DNA of 64,000 nt, taken from positions 1,178,001-1,242,000 of the forward strand of contig NZ_JARUQS010000001.1 of NCBI RefSeq assembly GCF_029767755.1, written 5' to 3'. A program made the translations under genes and the position numbers. This document shows, one piece after another, positions 9,201-16,023 of this stretch (within the stretch, counting starts at the first letter, position 1; each line of letters opens with the position of its first letter). The stretch is from Thiomicrorhabdus sp. zzn3. GTDB taxonomy: Bacteria; Pseudomonadota; Gammaproteobacteria; Thiomicrospirales; Thiomicrospiraceae. The notes under the pieces were generated by a model that saw only the letters and a program-made list of their open reading frames with translations, was not told the DNA's origin and did no database searches.

Positions 9201-10289
9201 CTGCGAGGTTTGGAAGACCTTGTTCTGCTCGGCCAGCGACAGACGCGCATACAGCGGCACGATTTCGGTGTTCTTGAGCTGATGTTTACGCAGAGCTTCG
9301 GCGGTTTCCTTGATGTCGCGCTCCCCCACCTGAAACACCAGCACATCGCCAAACGGATCTTCCTGCGAAAGTTCATCCAGCGCATCGACAATCGCCGTTG
9401 GCAGATCCTGCTCGATCTCATTACCGGCATCATCTTCGTAAGTCACCAGCGGACGGTAACGCACTTCCACCGGATAGGTACGCCCGGAGACCTCAATCAC
9501 CGGCGGACGAATTCCATTTTCCGTAAAGTGGTCGGCAAAGCGCTGGGTATCGATGGTGGCCGAGGTGATAATGACTTTCAGGTCGGGACGTTTCGGCAAC
9601 AGCTGCTTGAGAATCCCCAGCAGAAAATCGATGTTGATGCTGCGTTCGTGCGCCTCATCAATAATGATAGTGTCGTACTGATTGAGGAAACGGTCGTTCT
9701 GCACCTCGGCCAGCAGAATTCCGTCGGTCATGACCTTTATCAGGCTCTGCGAATGCACATGATCCTGAAAACGTACCTGATACCCCACCAGATCGCCCAG
9801 TGTGGAACCGAGCTCTTCCGCCAAGCGCTCGGCGACACTGCGCGCGGCGAGACGACGCGGCTGGGTACAACCAATGCGCCCAAATACGCCCTGCCCGGCT
9901 TGCAGACACATTTTCGGAATCTGTGTGGTTTTACCGGACCCGGTTTCCCCGGCAATCACCACCACCTGGTGCTGTTTAATCAGCTCCACCAGCTCTTCGC
10001 GTTTGGCCGCCACCGGCAAAGCGGAATCGAACTCAATGTTTTCCGGCACCGCTTTTTGATTGGCTTCGACCTGCTCAATCGACTTTTCCACCGCCTGACA
10101 CCATTTCAACCAGGCCTGTTGAGTTTTATCCGCACGCGCTTCGTTATTTTCCTTACCCCCGTGTTCAGCGGGCTGCGCCACTTTTTTCAAATCGATCGCA
10201 GCCAACTGACGGCGCAAACGGTGACGATCTTTAATCAAACACCGCTCTAAAAGTGTGGATAACTGCTTCTTGTCACAAGGGAAATGCAT
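6243..10289 (-). CDS. hrpA: DEAH-box ATP-dependent RNA helicase HrpA
   Basis: The protein of about 1350 residues has the HrpA order: an N-terminal region starting with ERCLIKDRHRLRRQL, Walker A GETGSGKTTQIPK, DEAH in IIIDEAHERS, SAT, motif VI QRKGRCGR, the OB-fold region, and the long C-terminal DUF3418 part. In E. coli HrpA is an RNA helicase linked to fimbrial mRNA processing and to clearing stalled ribosomes. The open frame extends upstream to a TTG at 10367, but MHFPCDKKQL at 10289 is the first ATG and fits the family start better. The 5' region is very AT-rich and contains TATAAT, so a promoter is likely. It lies directly upstream of hrpB. Confidence 0.93.
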   Translation of the reverse strand: MHFPCDKKQLSTLLERCLIKDRHRLRRQLAAIDLKKVAQPAEHGGKENNEARADKTQQAWLKWCQAVEKSIEQVEANQKAVPENIEFDSALPVAAKREELVELIKQHQVVVIAGETGSGKTTQIPKMCLQAGQGVFGRIGCTQPRRLAARSVAERLAEELGSTLGDLVGYQVRFQDHVHSQSLIKVMTDGILLAEVQNDRFLNQYDTIIIDEAHERSINIDFLLGILKQLLPKRPDLKVIITSATIDTQRFADHFTENGIRPPVIEVSGRTYPVEVRYRPLVTYEDDAGNEIEQDLPTAIVDALDELSQEDPFGDVLVFQVGERDIKETAEALRKHQLKNTEIVPLYARLSLAEQNKVFQTSQKRRVILSTNVAETSLTVPGIKYVIDPGLVRISRYSVRSKVQRLPVEKISQASANQRKGRCGRVSEGICIRLYSEEDFNARPQFTDPEIHRTSLASIILTMAQLKLGEVKHFPFIEAPTDKSINDGFRQLHELGALDDKRRLTEEGRQLAKLPVDPSIAKMILQAQSNNVLAEVLVIAAVLSIQDPRDMNESTMQAARQAHKPFEDERSDFLFFLNLWHFYEHQRRHLSQNKLRKLCKTNFLSYMRMKEWHELYMQLEQSLKRSGIEVPPLHLFEEVKKGKEVKERLSDLHSINVHRSLLAGLLGNVAMRDDEKSYLGARNTKLFIHPSSVLFKQKPKWMLSAELVETSKLYARTNAAIDIRWVEPLAKHLIKRSYHDPHWQKKSGQVGAYESITLYGLPIVNQRRCNYGPINPKEARKIFIRHALVEGELNSRAKFFRHNQQLIGGIEKLESKLRRPDYLVDDEVLYRFYDERIPAHIYNQPALETWLNKLKPGEEKALYLTEEQLLKQAVDVDLNHDFPDQIQLQNQLPLKVDYRFEPGKKRDGVVFKVPLHTLNLLQPAAFEWLTPGFLKEKIVFYIKALPKQLRKQFVPAPAVAEQALQWMESQSPDHSADFEMLLVQALNRHAAQKISAEDFGGATGSVGLPDYLRPYFILLDDKRRKIAEGADLNELKAQYQHLVDQLVDQKLQQAKENAGAGTSEGIEKRRISEWDFGDLADRQTIKNRHHQLEVYPCLALEGDDMYLTVAADPQQSEQQHREAVWTLLQRTLHDKVKYLQKQLPMQKACLIYSPYGTCESLKTQVIERALKQLIPEPQTIRTQQAFEQALQTLRAEWVNHAQKLAKLVNEILTAHQKIAKQVSGRVNPRWLASIGDIKDQLSELICAGFVANTPDPWLAQLPRYLQALEKRLQKIDQDPSKDQVAIRQLQPLLDQYRAVAENSAYAHHPGLLEIRWLIEELRISLFAQPLKTLQPVSIQRLQKQLKSL

Positions 10290-10455
10290 ATTGACGTTGC
10301 TACTCAAATCTGGATAATGGACCAATATTAGAAAAAACTTATATTGATATAAATTATATTTATCCAATATAAATTCAGCCTATTAATGCCTTTGCACGTG
10401 CCGGCGGCGCCCGCAAAGGTCGCATTATAACAAACAACGCCAAAGGGCTTTGATT

Positions 10456-11148
10456 ATGAAGATTCGCCAACTATTTGATTACGATACCTGGACCTACACC
10501 TACTTAGTCTGGGATGAGGCCACGTTGGAAGCGGCGGTGATTGATTCCGTACTGGAACAGGTCGATCGTGACATGCAACACATTGAAGAGCTTGGTCTGA
10601 AGGTCAAGTACCTTCTGGAAACCCACATTCACGCTGACCACATCACCGGTGCCGGCCCCATCCGCAAGCGTACCGGCGGTAAAATCGTCGTGCACACCAA
10701 TTCCGGTTCCGAATGCGCCGACATTCTGGCCGAAGAAGGCGATGTGTTTAAACTGGGTGAGCAGGAAATCCGCGTGATGCACACCCCGGGTCACACCAAT
10801 AACGACATCACTTACCTGATCGACGGGGCCGCGTTTACCGGTGACACCCTGTTCGTGCGCGACTGCGGCCGTACCGACTTCCAATTGGGCAGCAACGACC
10901 AGATGTATCACTCACTGACCGAAAAATTGTTCAAACTGCCTGAAGACACCATGGTCTTTCCGGCGCACGACTACAAAGGGATGACACAATCCACCATCGG
11001 TGAAGAGAAAAAGTTCAACACCCGTGTGGGCAACGGTAAATCGTATGAAGATTTCTGCACCATCATGGACGGCATGAATCTGCCCAACCCAAAACGTTTG
11101 GACATCTCAGTACCCGGCAACTTAAAGTGCGGTAACCTGGACGACTGA
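10456..11148 (+). CDS. ETHE1-type persulfide dioxygenase (sulfur dioxygenase)
   Basis: The 230-residue metallo-beta-lactamase-fold protein matches the ETHE1 group rather than glyoxalase II. It opens with RQLFDYDTWTYTYLVWD, has the metal motif THIHADHITG, the second-shell motifs TPGHT and FTGDTLFVRDCGRTDFQ, and ends with FPAHDYKGMTQSTIGEE and NPKRLDISVPGNLKCG. ETHE1 enzymes bind one iron and oxidise glutathione persulfide to sulfite. The ATG at 10456 is chosen over a TTG two codons earlier because AAAGGG lies eight bases upstream. It is followed by a strong terminator, so it is monocistronic. In a sulfur oxidiser it would handle sulfane sulfur in the cytoplasm. Confidence 0.9.
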   Translation: MKIRQLFDYDTWTYTYLVWDEATLEAAVIDSVLEQVDRDMQHIEELGLKVKYLLETHIHADHITGAGPIRKRTGGKIVVHTNSGSECADILAEEGDVFKLGEQEIRVMHTPGHTNNDITYLIDGAAFTGDTLFVRDCGRTDFQLGSNDQMYHSLTEKLFKLPEDTMVFPAHDYKGMTQSTIGEEKKFNTRVGNGKSYEDFCTIMDGMNLPNPKRLDISVPGNLKCGNLDD

Positions 11149-11177
11149 TCCAAACCGTCGCATAAAAAATGCCTAAT

Positions 11178-11214
11178 AAAAAAGCGCCTACGTTTTCTTG
11201 AGGCGCTTTTTTAT
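11178..11214 (+). terminator. terminator of the persulfide dioxygenase gene
   Basis: AAAAAAGCGCCT and AGGCGCTTTTTT form a stem with a ten-base loop followed by more T. A near-copy of this terminator lies on the far side of the integron at 13153-13192. Confidence 0.85.
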
Positions 11215-11293
11215 TATCCGAATTTCAAGTGAAATTTAATTTACTCTGATCCCAATTATTACTTTCAGGGTTACTGCGCTTATCGCTTTTGGA

Positions 11294-11350
11294 ATATAAC
11301 GTCCAATCTAAGCAGCTGCGCGCTAGCGCAGTCCACTCGGTGTGGTTATG
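11294..11350 (-). repeat. attC-like site closing the last integron cassette
   Basis: Read on the minus strand, the site runs from CATAAC to GTTATA, the expected outer core boxes. Between them is a small stem CTGCGC / GCGCAG with a four-base loop. It follows the stop of the small membrane-protein cassette by about ten bases, the usual attC position. The core boxes are imperfect against GTTRRRY, so this is a likely but degenerate site. Confidence 0.5.
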
Positions 11351-11360
11351 ATTTAATTTT

Positions 11361-11543
11361 TTAAAAGCGCCCCATTCCGCCGAATATGCCACCAAAAATA
11401 CCAGCTAAGACTGCAAAAATAATCCACAGAATAATTATTGCTGGAATGGAAGCTATGGCCGCTTTAACCATAAACATAACCATTGACCAAAAAGGCATTT
11501 TAATATCAGTAATTTTTACTTCATTTGGGCTGTTATTTTCCAT
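11361..11543 (-). CDS. cassette-borne small membrane protein of unknown function
   Basis: The 60-residue protein has a short polar N-terminus (MENNSPNEVKITDIKMPFW) and then an almost continuous hydrophobic region with small-residue packing motifs at the end (VLAGIFGGIFGGMGRF). It should span the inner membrane once or twice. The spacer around it is AT-rich and unlike the neighbouring core genes. An attC-like site lies on each side, so it looks like a single-gene integron cassette read in the same direction as the GNAT cassette. Many cassette arrays carry such short membrane proteins of unknown role. I cannot name a function. Confidence 0.55.
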   Translation of the reverse strand: MENNSPNEVKITDIKMPFWSMVMFMVKAAIASIPAIIILWIIFAVLAGIFGGIFGGMGRF

Positions 11544-11589
11544 TTTATTTTGAACTCCATACAGGTTGAAAATTTAAAAATGCATTGAA

Positions 11590-11690
11590 GGCATAACGGG
11601 GTGGCGATAACCTGCCGCCCCCGCCATTTAAAAATTTTAATTTTTGGATGGTGGGTAGGTCAGGTTGATTGCATTGTTATGAGGCGCGCA
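11590..11690 (-). repeat. attC-like site of the gene-less cassette
   Basis: On the minus strand the site runs from CTCATAAC (near 11686) to GTTATGCC (near 11590). The inner arms are imperfectly complementary over 18 bases (13 matches): AACCTGACCTACCCACCA against the complement of the segment starting at 11609. The centre is an A/T-rich loop. The first box matches the TTATGAG that starts this cassette near 11757, as expected for an attC that belongs to it. Confidence 0.55.
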
Positions 11691-11733
11691 AACGGCTCAG
11701 GGCAATGCGATCTATTATCGCCACCCCGTTATG
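11592..11733. repeat. 19-bp perfect inverted repeat across the gene-less cassette
   Basis: CATAACGGGGTGGCGATAA at 11592-11610 is repeated in perfect inverted form at 11715-11733, 104 bases apart. A second inverted pair, GTTATGAGCG at 11728-11737 and its complement at 11750-11759, adjoins it. No gene fits between. The pattern suggests a rearranged or duplicated attC arm. Confidence 0.8.
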
Positions 11734-11750
11734 AGCGGCCGCTTACGGGC

Positions 11751-11820
11751 GCTCATAACGCCCTGGCTCACTGGAGAGCGAACTCAGTAAGCGAATCCAG
11801 TGAAGCCCATTGTTAGGCAT
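11751..11820 (-). repeat. attC site of the GNAT cassette
   Basis: On the minus strand the outer boxes are GCCTAAC (containing the TAA stop of the GNAT gene) and GTTATGAG. The inner arms, on the plus strand GGCTCACTGGA (11765-11775) and TCCAGTGAAGCC (11796-11807), pair fully except for one unpaired base. An extrahelical base of this kind is the structural hallmark that IntI uses to pick the strand. GCCTAAC is the complement of the GTTAGGC that opens this cassette near 12315, as the cassette model requires. Confidence 0.75.
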
Positions 11821-12289
11821 TTTTACGCTCAAGCGAGAGCTCCATGGGAATATATGTGATTCCATTTTCTGTTGTCGCATTTCCCGTATTACTAAAACCC
11901 ATCTTTTGGTAGATCGGCTGGGCGTAAGGTGACGAATGTGCAATTAGCTTCGATAGGCTAGGGTTTGAAGTGCGCGCTTTATCTATAGATTGAGCCAATA
12001 ACTTTTTCGCAATTCCACGGTGCCGTACGGTAACAAATAATAACGCCACGATATTGGGAGAAAAAAACTCCAACATGCCCACTATCGTGTCATTTTCTAC
12101 GGCAACCGTCACAAAGCCATTTGATTGCATACGCTCTTTCATTGCTTCTGGATTAGCAAAACGAAAGAATTCTTCTATACCGTCTTGCCCATAATCCGAG
12201 GCTACAAACTCATTAAACACCTGAGTCACCATGTCGCAAACAACCTGTTCTTCTCCGGGGACCATCTCTCGGTAAATTATGGGTGCCAT
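11813..12289 (-). CDS. cassette-borne GNAT-family N-acetyltransferase
   Basis: The 158-residue protein has the GNAT fold order: an N-terminal strand (MAPIIYREMVPGEEQVVCDMVTQVF), a central NDTIVGMLEF strand, the acetyl-CoA loop LLFVTVRHRGIAKKLL, and a C-terminal PYAQPIYQKMGFSNTG segment, the usual Y-x-K-x-GF of GNATs. Substrate cannot be told. GNATs are frequent cassette genes and some modify antibiotics, but this one has no visible resistance signature. Its stop codon sits inside the attC core box and its start lies about 20 bases from the cassette's opening box, with almost no 5' leader. Codon use and spacer composition differ from the flanking core genes. Confidence 0.8.
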   Translation of the reverse strand: MAPIIYREMVPGEEQVVCDMVTQVFNEFVASDYGQDGIEEFFRFANPEAMKERMQSNGFVTVAVENDTIVGMLEFFSPNIVALLFVTVRHRGIAKKLLAQSIDKARTSNPSLSKLIAHSSPYAQPIYQKMGFSNTGNATTENGITYIPMELSLERKNA

Positions 12290-12304
12290 TGGGTTTTGCC
12301 TTAT

Positions 12305-12345
12305 TTATGCCTAACATTTAGTATTGGGCATTTATGCCTTGTTAT
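12305..12345 (-). other. cassette insertion junction (attI side)
   Basis: On the minus strand, GTTAGGC near 12315 opens the GNAT cassette. Just upstream, TATAACAAGGCATAAATGCC forms the other half, and TTATGCCT is repeated directly at 12305 and 12331. The place between intI and the first cassette is where attI is expected. The exact attI limits cannot be set from one sequence. Confidence 0.45.
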
Positions 12346-12360
12346 ATGGTATTGCGATTC

Positions 12361-12450
12361 TTTTCAGGTTATTTTTCTAGAATATTGAGAAAAACTGTAA
12401 TATTGCCCGACTATACGATATTACCGTTTAAACCGATCATAACCTGAAAA
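12361..12450. repeat. nested inverted repeats upstream of the intI relic
   Basis: TTTTCAGGTTA at 12361-12371 pairs perfectly with 12440-12450. Inside it GTAATAT at 12397-12403 pairs with ATATTAC at 12418-12424. Together they make a cruciform-like element of about 90 bases that ends eight bases before the intI start, in the position of attI and the divergent integrase/cassette promoters. Confidence 0.7.
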
Positions 12451-12458
12451 ATCGCTTT

Positions 12459-13119
12459 ATGAATCCTACCTCAAAAAAACCCACTTTACTAGATAAAATG
12501 CGTAGCAAAATGCGTCGGGAAGGTTATGCGTATTCGACTGAAAACAGTTATTGTGATTGGGTGAAGCGATTTGTGAAGTTTCATGGATTCGACCGTCGTG
12601 ATGCGATGTTGATTGACTCTGCTAATAAAAGTGGATCAGTTTTTAACCTATCTGGCTGTAGATCAGAATGTGGCACCATCTAATCAGAACCAGGCGTTGA
12701 ATGCGAAGGTGAAAAGCTTGCATCAACAGGATCTAGAAAAAGGCTACGGTTCCGTCTATTTGCCTTATGCATTGGCTAAAAAGTTCCCTAATGCCGACAA
12801 AGAACTCGGCTGGCAATATGTTTTTCCCAGTCGAAACTTAGGAGTTGATCCGCGTTCCGGTATCACACGTCGCCACCATATAGACCAATCCGTAGTCAAT
12901 AAAGCCATCAAGCGCGCTGTGAAACAGTGCGGTATTACAAAAAAAGTCAGCGCACATACTTTTAGGCATTCGTTTGCGACACATCTATTGCAAACGGGCA
13001 CGGATATTCGCACGATTCAAGCCTTGCTTGGGCATGCGAATCTACAGACCACCATGATTTACACCCATGTTTTAAAACAAGGCGGTCAAGGCGTTACCAG
13101 CCCTTTTGACCACTTGTAA
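12459..13119 (+). pseudogene. intI: integron integrase relic, frameshifted and internally deleted
   Basis: Two frames carry pieces of an integron tyrosine recombinase. The first (12459 to about 12630) reads LLDKMRSKMRREGYAYSTE, the N-terminal core-binding domain. A frameshift in the AAAA run near 12627-12632 moves to a frame reading [25 protein letters not shown]. There the sequence jumps to [26 protein letters not shown], skipping an estimated 110-120 residues that hold the first catalytic Arg. The IntI-specific insert ([23 protein letters not shown]) and box II ([32 protein letters not shown]) remain. The remnant is transcribed away from the cassettes, the normal integron layout. Activity is excluded unless another IntI acts in trans. 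Confidence 0.85.
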
Positions 13120-13152
13120 AGTGCACACTGACCAAGACAAACAACCAAACAT

Positions 13153-13192
13153 AAAAAAAGCGCCTCAAGGAACAACCTGGGCGCTTTTTTAT
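13153..13192. terminator. bidirectional terminator between the intI relic and the FKBP gene
   Basis: AAAAAAGCGCC and GGCGCTTTTTT form a stem interrupted by an unpaired T, with CAAGG/CCTGG extending it. It serves the convergent FKBP gene and resembles the terminator at 11178-11214. Confidence 0.8.
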
Positions 13193-13214
13193 TGCTTGAA
13201 GATCAAGTCGGAAA

Positions 13215-13640
13215 TTAATCGACCGAAACCACTTCCACTTTATAGTCGAGGGTCTTACCGGCCAGTGGGTGGTTGCCATCCAGATAGACTTTGTCTTCGT
13301 CGATTTCGATGATTTTGAAGATGACGGTATTACCGTCCGGGTCTTCGGTCTCTACGGTTGAACCGATTTCGATTTCAACATCGTCGTCAAAGTTGTCCGG
13401 ACCGGCGTACACAATCAGATCATCATTCACCGGACCATAAGCTTTTTCCGGTGGCAGCGTGGTTTTGGCTTCAAACCCTGGCTCTTCACCTTCCATCAGT
13501 TCTTCCAAACCTGGAATGATTTCGCCTTCGCCTTGAATGTAAATAACCGGCTCGCCATCAAATGTGGAATCGATTACCTTGCCGGATTCGTCACGCAGTT
13601 CGTAATGAAACGCGACTCGACTGCCCTTTTTAATTTTCAT
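13215..13640 (-). CDS. SlyD-type FKBP peptidyl-prolyl isomerase
   Basis: The protein of about 141 residues has the FKBP fold with the SlyD insert: VAFHYELRDESGKVIDST, IPGLEELMEGEEPG, LPPEKAYGPVNDDL, then DGNHPLAGKTLDYKVEVVSV. It catalyses proline cis-trans isomerisation and acts as a cytoplasmic folding helper. The His/Cys-rich metal-binding tail of E. coli SlyD is absent. The ATG at 13640 is chosen because AAGGA lies six bases upstream; the frame stays open further. The 5' end abuts dnaQ on the opposite strand, so the two share a divergent promoter region of about 66 bases. It could equally be annotated as an FkpB-like protein. Confidence 0.85.
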   Translation of the reverse strand: MKIKKGSRVAFHYELRDESGKVIDSTFDGEPVIYIQGEGEIIPGLEELMEGEEPGFEAKTTLPPEKAYGPVNDDLIVYAGPDNFDDDVEIEIGSTVETEDPDGNTVIFKIIEIDEDKVYLDGNHPLAGKTLDYKVEVVSVD

Positions 13641-13706
13641 AGCCATCCTTTTTGATTCGTTTTGCTTTACAATAATTTGCGACATTTTACAGTAAAGAGA
13701 GAGCGA

Positions 13707-14405
13707 ATGCGTCAGATTATCCTCGATACCGAAACCACCGGGGTGGACCCGTTAAACGGCGACCGCATCATTGAAATCGGTGCGGTTGAATTGGTGAAAC
13801 GCCGCCTGACCCACAACAATTACCATCAGTACATTCAGCCGGAGCGCGAAGTGCCGCAGGACGCGATTGAGGTTCACGGCATTACCAATGAATTTTTGGC
13901 GGATAAGCCGGTGTTTGCGCAGGTGGTGGATGCGTTTATGGAGTATGTGGCCGGCGCGGAATTGATTATTCACAACGCGCCGTTCGATGTGGGCTTTATC
14001 AATATGGAACTCTCTTTGCTGCCGGATAATCGCTGGGGCAAAATCGAAGACCACTGCACCATTACCGACACGCTGAAAATGGCGCGCAAAACCTATCCGG
14101 GGCAGCGCAACTCGTTGGACGCCCTGTGTAAACGCTTGATGGTGGACAACTCCAACCGGACGCTGCACGGAGCCTTGCTGGATTCGGAGATTCTGGCGGA
14201 TGTGTATCTGGCGATGACCGGGGGACAAACCAATTTACTGCTGGGCGGCGAAGAGAGTGACTCGGATGCAGAAGGGGCGGTGAAAAAAATCAGCCGCGAC
14301 CGTTTGCCGTTAAAAGTGCTGTACGCCACGGATGACGAATTGACTCGCCATCGCAGCAAACTGGAAGAGATCAGTCAAAAAAGCGGCCAAACCATCAGTT
14401 GGTAG
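13707..14405 (+). CDS. dnaQ: DNA polymerase III epsilon subunit (3'-5' exonuclease)
   Basis: The 232-residue protein has the DEDDh exonuclease motifs in order: ExoI DTETTG at residues 7-12, ExoII in HNAPFDVGF, and ExoIII with the catalytic His and Asp in LHGALLDSEILADVYL. The C-terminal part after the linker (residues 185-232) is where epsilon contacts the alpha subunit. It proofreads during replication. The ATG at 13707 follows AAAGAGAGAGCGA. The neighbours rnhA, a methyltransferase, gloB and mltD repeat the arrangement known in E. coli, which supports the call. A pair of CAGGCCTG palindromes follows the stop in the spacer shared with rnhA. Confidence 0.95.
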   Translation: MRQIILDTETTGVDPLNGDRIIEIGAVELVKRRLTHNNYHQYIQPEREVPQDAIEVHGITNEFLADKPVFAQVVDAFMEYVAGAELIIHNAPFDVGFINMELSLLPDNRWGKIEDHCTITDTLKMARKTYPGQRNSLDALCKRLMVDNSNRTLHGALLDSEILADVYLAMTGGQTNLLLGGEESDSDAEGAVKKISRDRLPLKVLYATDDELTRHRSKLEEISQKSGQTISW

Positions 14406-14446
14406 CGCCCTGTTGAATCGTTGCTTTTTCGTTTTTTAAACGAAAC

Positions 14447-14473
14447 AGGCCTGGTCATGTCCAGGCCAGGCCT
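14447..14473. terminator. hairpin made of two CAGGCCTG palindromes
   Basis: CAGGCCTGG, a short loop TCATGT and CCAGGCCAGGCCTG lie between the convergent dnaQ and rnhA genes. The stem is strong but lacks a good T run, so termination is probable rather than certain. Confidence 0.5.
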
Positions 14474-14482
14474 GAATAACGC

Positions 14483-14926
14483 CTATTGTGACGCCAAGAG
14501 CTCATCAATCGCAAGATTGGCCAGCTCATCGACACGTTCGTTTTCCGGATGACCGGAGTGCCCTTTTACCCAATGCCATTCCACTTTATGCGGAGCAATC
14601 GCGGCATCCAAACGCTGCCACAGCTCCTTATTTTTGACCGGCTTGTTGGCGGCGGTTTTCCAGCCTTTCTTTTTCCAGCCGTCCATCCATTGGGTAATGC
14701 CGTTTTTTACATATTGCGAATCGGTGGTCATAATCACATGGCAAGGGCGGGTCAAAGCTTCAAACGCCTGAATGGCCGCCATCAGCTCCATCTGATTATT
14801 GGTGGTGTGCGCGTCGGAACCTTTTAACTCTTTAATGTGTTCGTTGTAACGCAACAGCGCGCCCCAACCGCCCGGCCCGGGATTGCCCCGGCAACCGCCA
14901 TCGGTAAAAATTTCAATGGTTTGCAA
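14483..14926 (-). CDS. rnhA: ribonuclease HI
   Basis: The 147-residue enzyme cuts the RNA strand of RNA-DNA hybrids in the cytoplasm. The catalytic set is complete: Asp in [20 protein letters not shown], Glu in [10 protein letters not shown], Asp in TTDSQYV, and His/Asp in [18 protein letters not shown]. The basic protrusion [19 protein letters not shown] is present. No ATG lies near the start. The frame begins with TTG at 14926, preceded by AGAGAGTAAGC, so this is probably a true TTG start. It is convergent with dnaQ and divided from the upstream methyltransferase gene by 38 bases, probably in one transcript. Confidence 0.95.
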   Translation of the reverse strand: MQTIEIFTDGGCRGNPGPGGWGALLRYNEHIKELKGSDAHTTNNQMELMAAIQAFEALTRPCHVIMTTDSQYVKNGITQWMDGWKKKGWKTAANKPVKNKELWQRLDAAIAPHKVEWHWVKGHSGHPENERVDELANLAIDELLASQ

Positions 14927-14964
14927 CAGCTTACTCTCTTTAAAATTGATAAAAAAACAAAAAA

Positions 14965-15810
14965 TTAACGGTGGTAACCGGTTTTACGATGCTGACGATT
15001 GGCGGCTAACGGCCCGGCCTTGCCCCAGTTAAACCAGCGCTGACTTTTCCATGAAAGACCGACCAAACGCGGCGAATCGACCCGTTTGCGCGCGACGATG
15101 CAGTAAACATTGCCAAACTGCAAGCCTACCCGGTTGAGCACGGTTTCCATGCGTTCCAGCAATCGCCAACCTAAAAACGAATGGTCGTCGGCGCTGTCGG
15201 CATAGCAGGAGATGGTGCTGAAGTTGACCTCTTCCACTTCGTACCCCAGCACCTCCAACCACTCGATCACCCGTCGGCTGTGCACCAGATTGGCTTGGCG
15301 CAAGGACTTTCCCTGTTTGCCCAGTCGGTTTTTAACTATCCCGCAGGCATAAGGATTAAATCCGGTGAGCACCACATGCCCTTCCGGCACCAAGGCGCTG
15401 TCCACCTGGCGCAACAGATAATAAGGATCTGACACGCTTTCCAAGGTATGCGGCAGCAGCATGACGTCAATCGACTCTTTGGCTAATGGCAGATAATCCA
15501 AATCTGCCAACGCAAAATGCACGCTATGATTCTGCGTATCCTGCTGGCTGTCCGGGTTGTTTTCCACAGCTTTCTGGCGGTTATACACCTGGCCCGCCAG
15601 CACTTCGTCCAACACCAGTTTTTGGGAAACCCGGCTCGCTTGCAGCCAATCGAGCTCGGCTGGGCAACCCAGTTGCACCAGATAGTAACCGAACAGCTGA
15701 CGAATGCCTTTTTCCAGCAGGCGTTTTTCCTGCTGATAGAGCAAGCGCCCGGGCGGTGTTTCATACCACTGCCGTAAAAATTGCTGCAACCCCTGATTCA
15801 CCGACACCAC
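14965..15810 (-). CDS. SAM-dependent methyltransferase-like protein between rnhA and gloB
   Basis: The protein of about 281 residues has a class I methyltransferase core ([55 protein letters not shown]). The first glycine motif is weak: the region preceding it ([12 protein letters not shown]) is degenerate. It occupies the place of YafS in E. coli, between rnhA and gloB, which are conserved here too. Substrate is unknown. The start is GTG at 15810 or 15807, with AGTGGG just upstream. The C-terminus is basic ([11 protein letters not shown]). The gene is divergent from gloB across a 213-base spacer. Confidence 0.75.
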   Translation of the reverse strand: MVSVNQGLQQFLRQWYETPPGRLLYQQEKRLLEKGIRQLFGYYLVQLGCPAELDWLQASRVSQKLVLDEVLAGQVYNRQKAVENNPDSQQDTQNHSVHFALADLDYLPLAKESIDVMLLPHTLESVSDPYYLLRQVDSALVPEGHVVLTGFNPYACGIVKNRLGKQGKSLRQANLVHSRRVIEWLEVLGYEVEEVNFSTISCYADSADDHSFLGWRLLERMETVLNRVGLQFGNVYCIVARKRVDSPRLVGLSWKSQRWFNWGKAGPLAANRQHRKTGYHR

Positions 15811-16023
15811 CCCACTGATTATGACTCCGATTTGCGCCCGTTTTTCCCCAAAAAGCAGGCGCCATCTTTGTTAAAATAATGTCACTTCTGATTCGGTCAC
15901 TCTAAAGACTAAATCAGAGGTTCCGGCTAATTATAACAACTGCAAGCGCTCGCTCAATGATTACCACCAAGCATAAACCAGGCAAGGTAACACGAGCGCG
16001 CCCAGGATGTGAGATAACACTTT

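Noticed and set aside
12380-12430. LexA box in front of intI, as in many integrons
   Set aside because: CTGT is present near 12395 but there is no ACAG at the right spacing.
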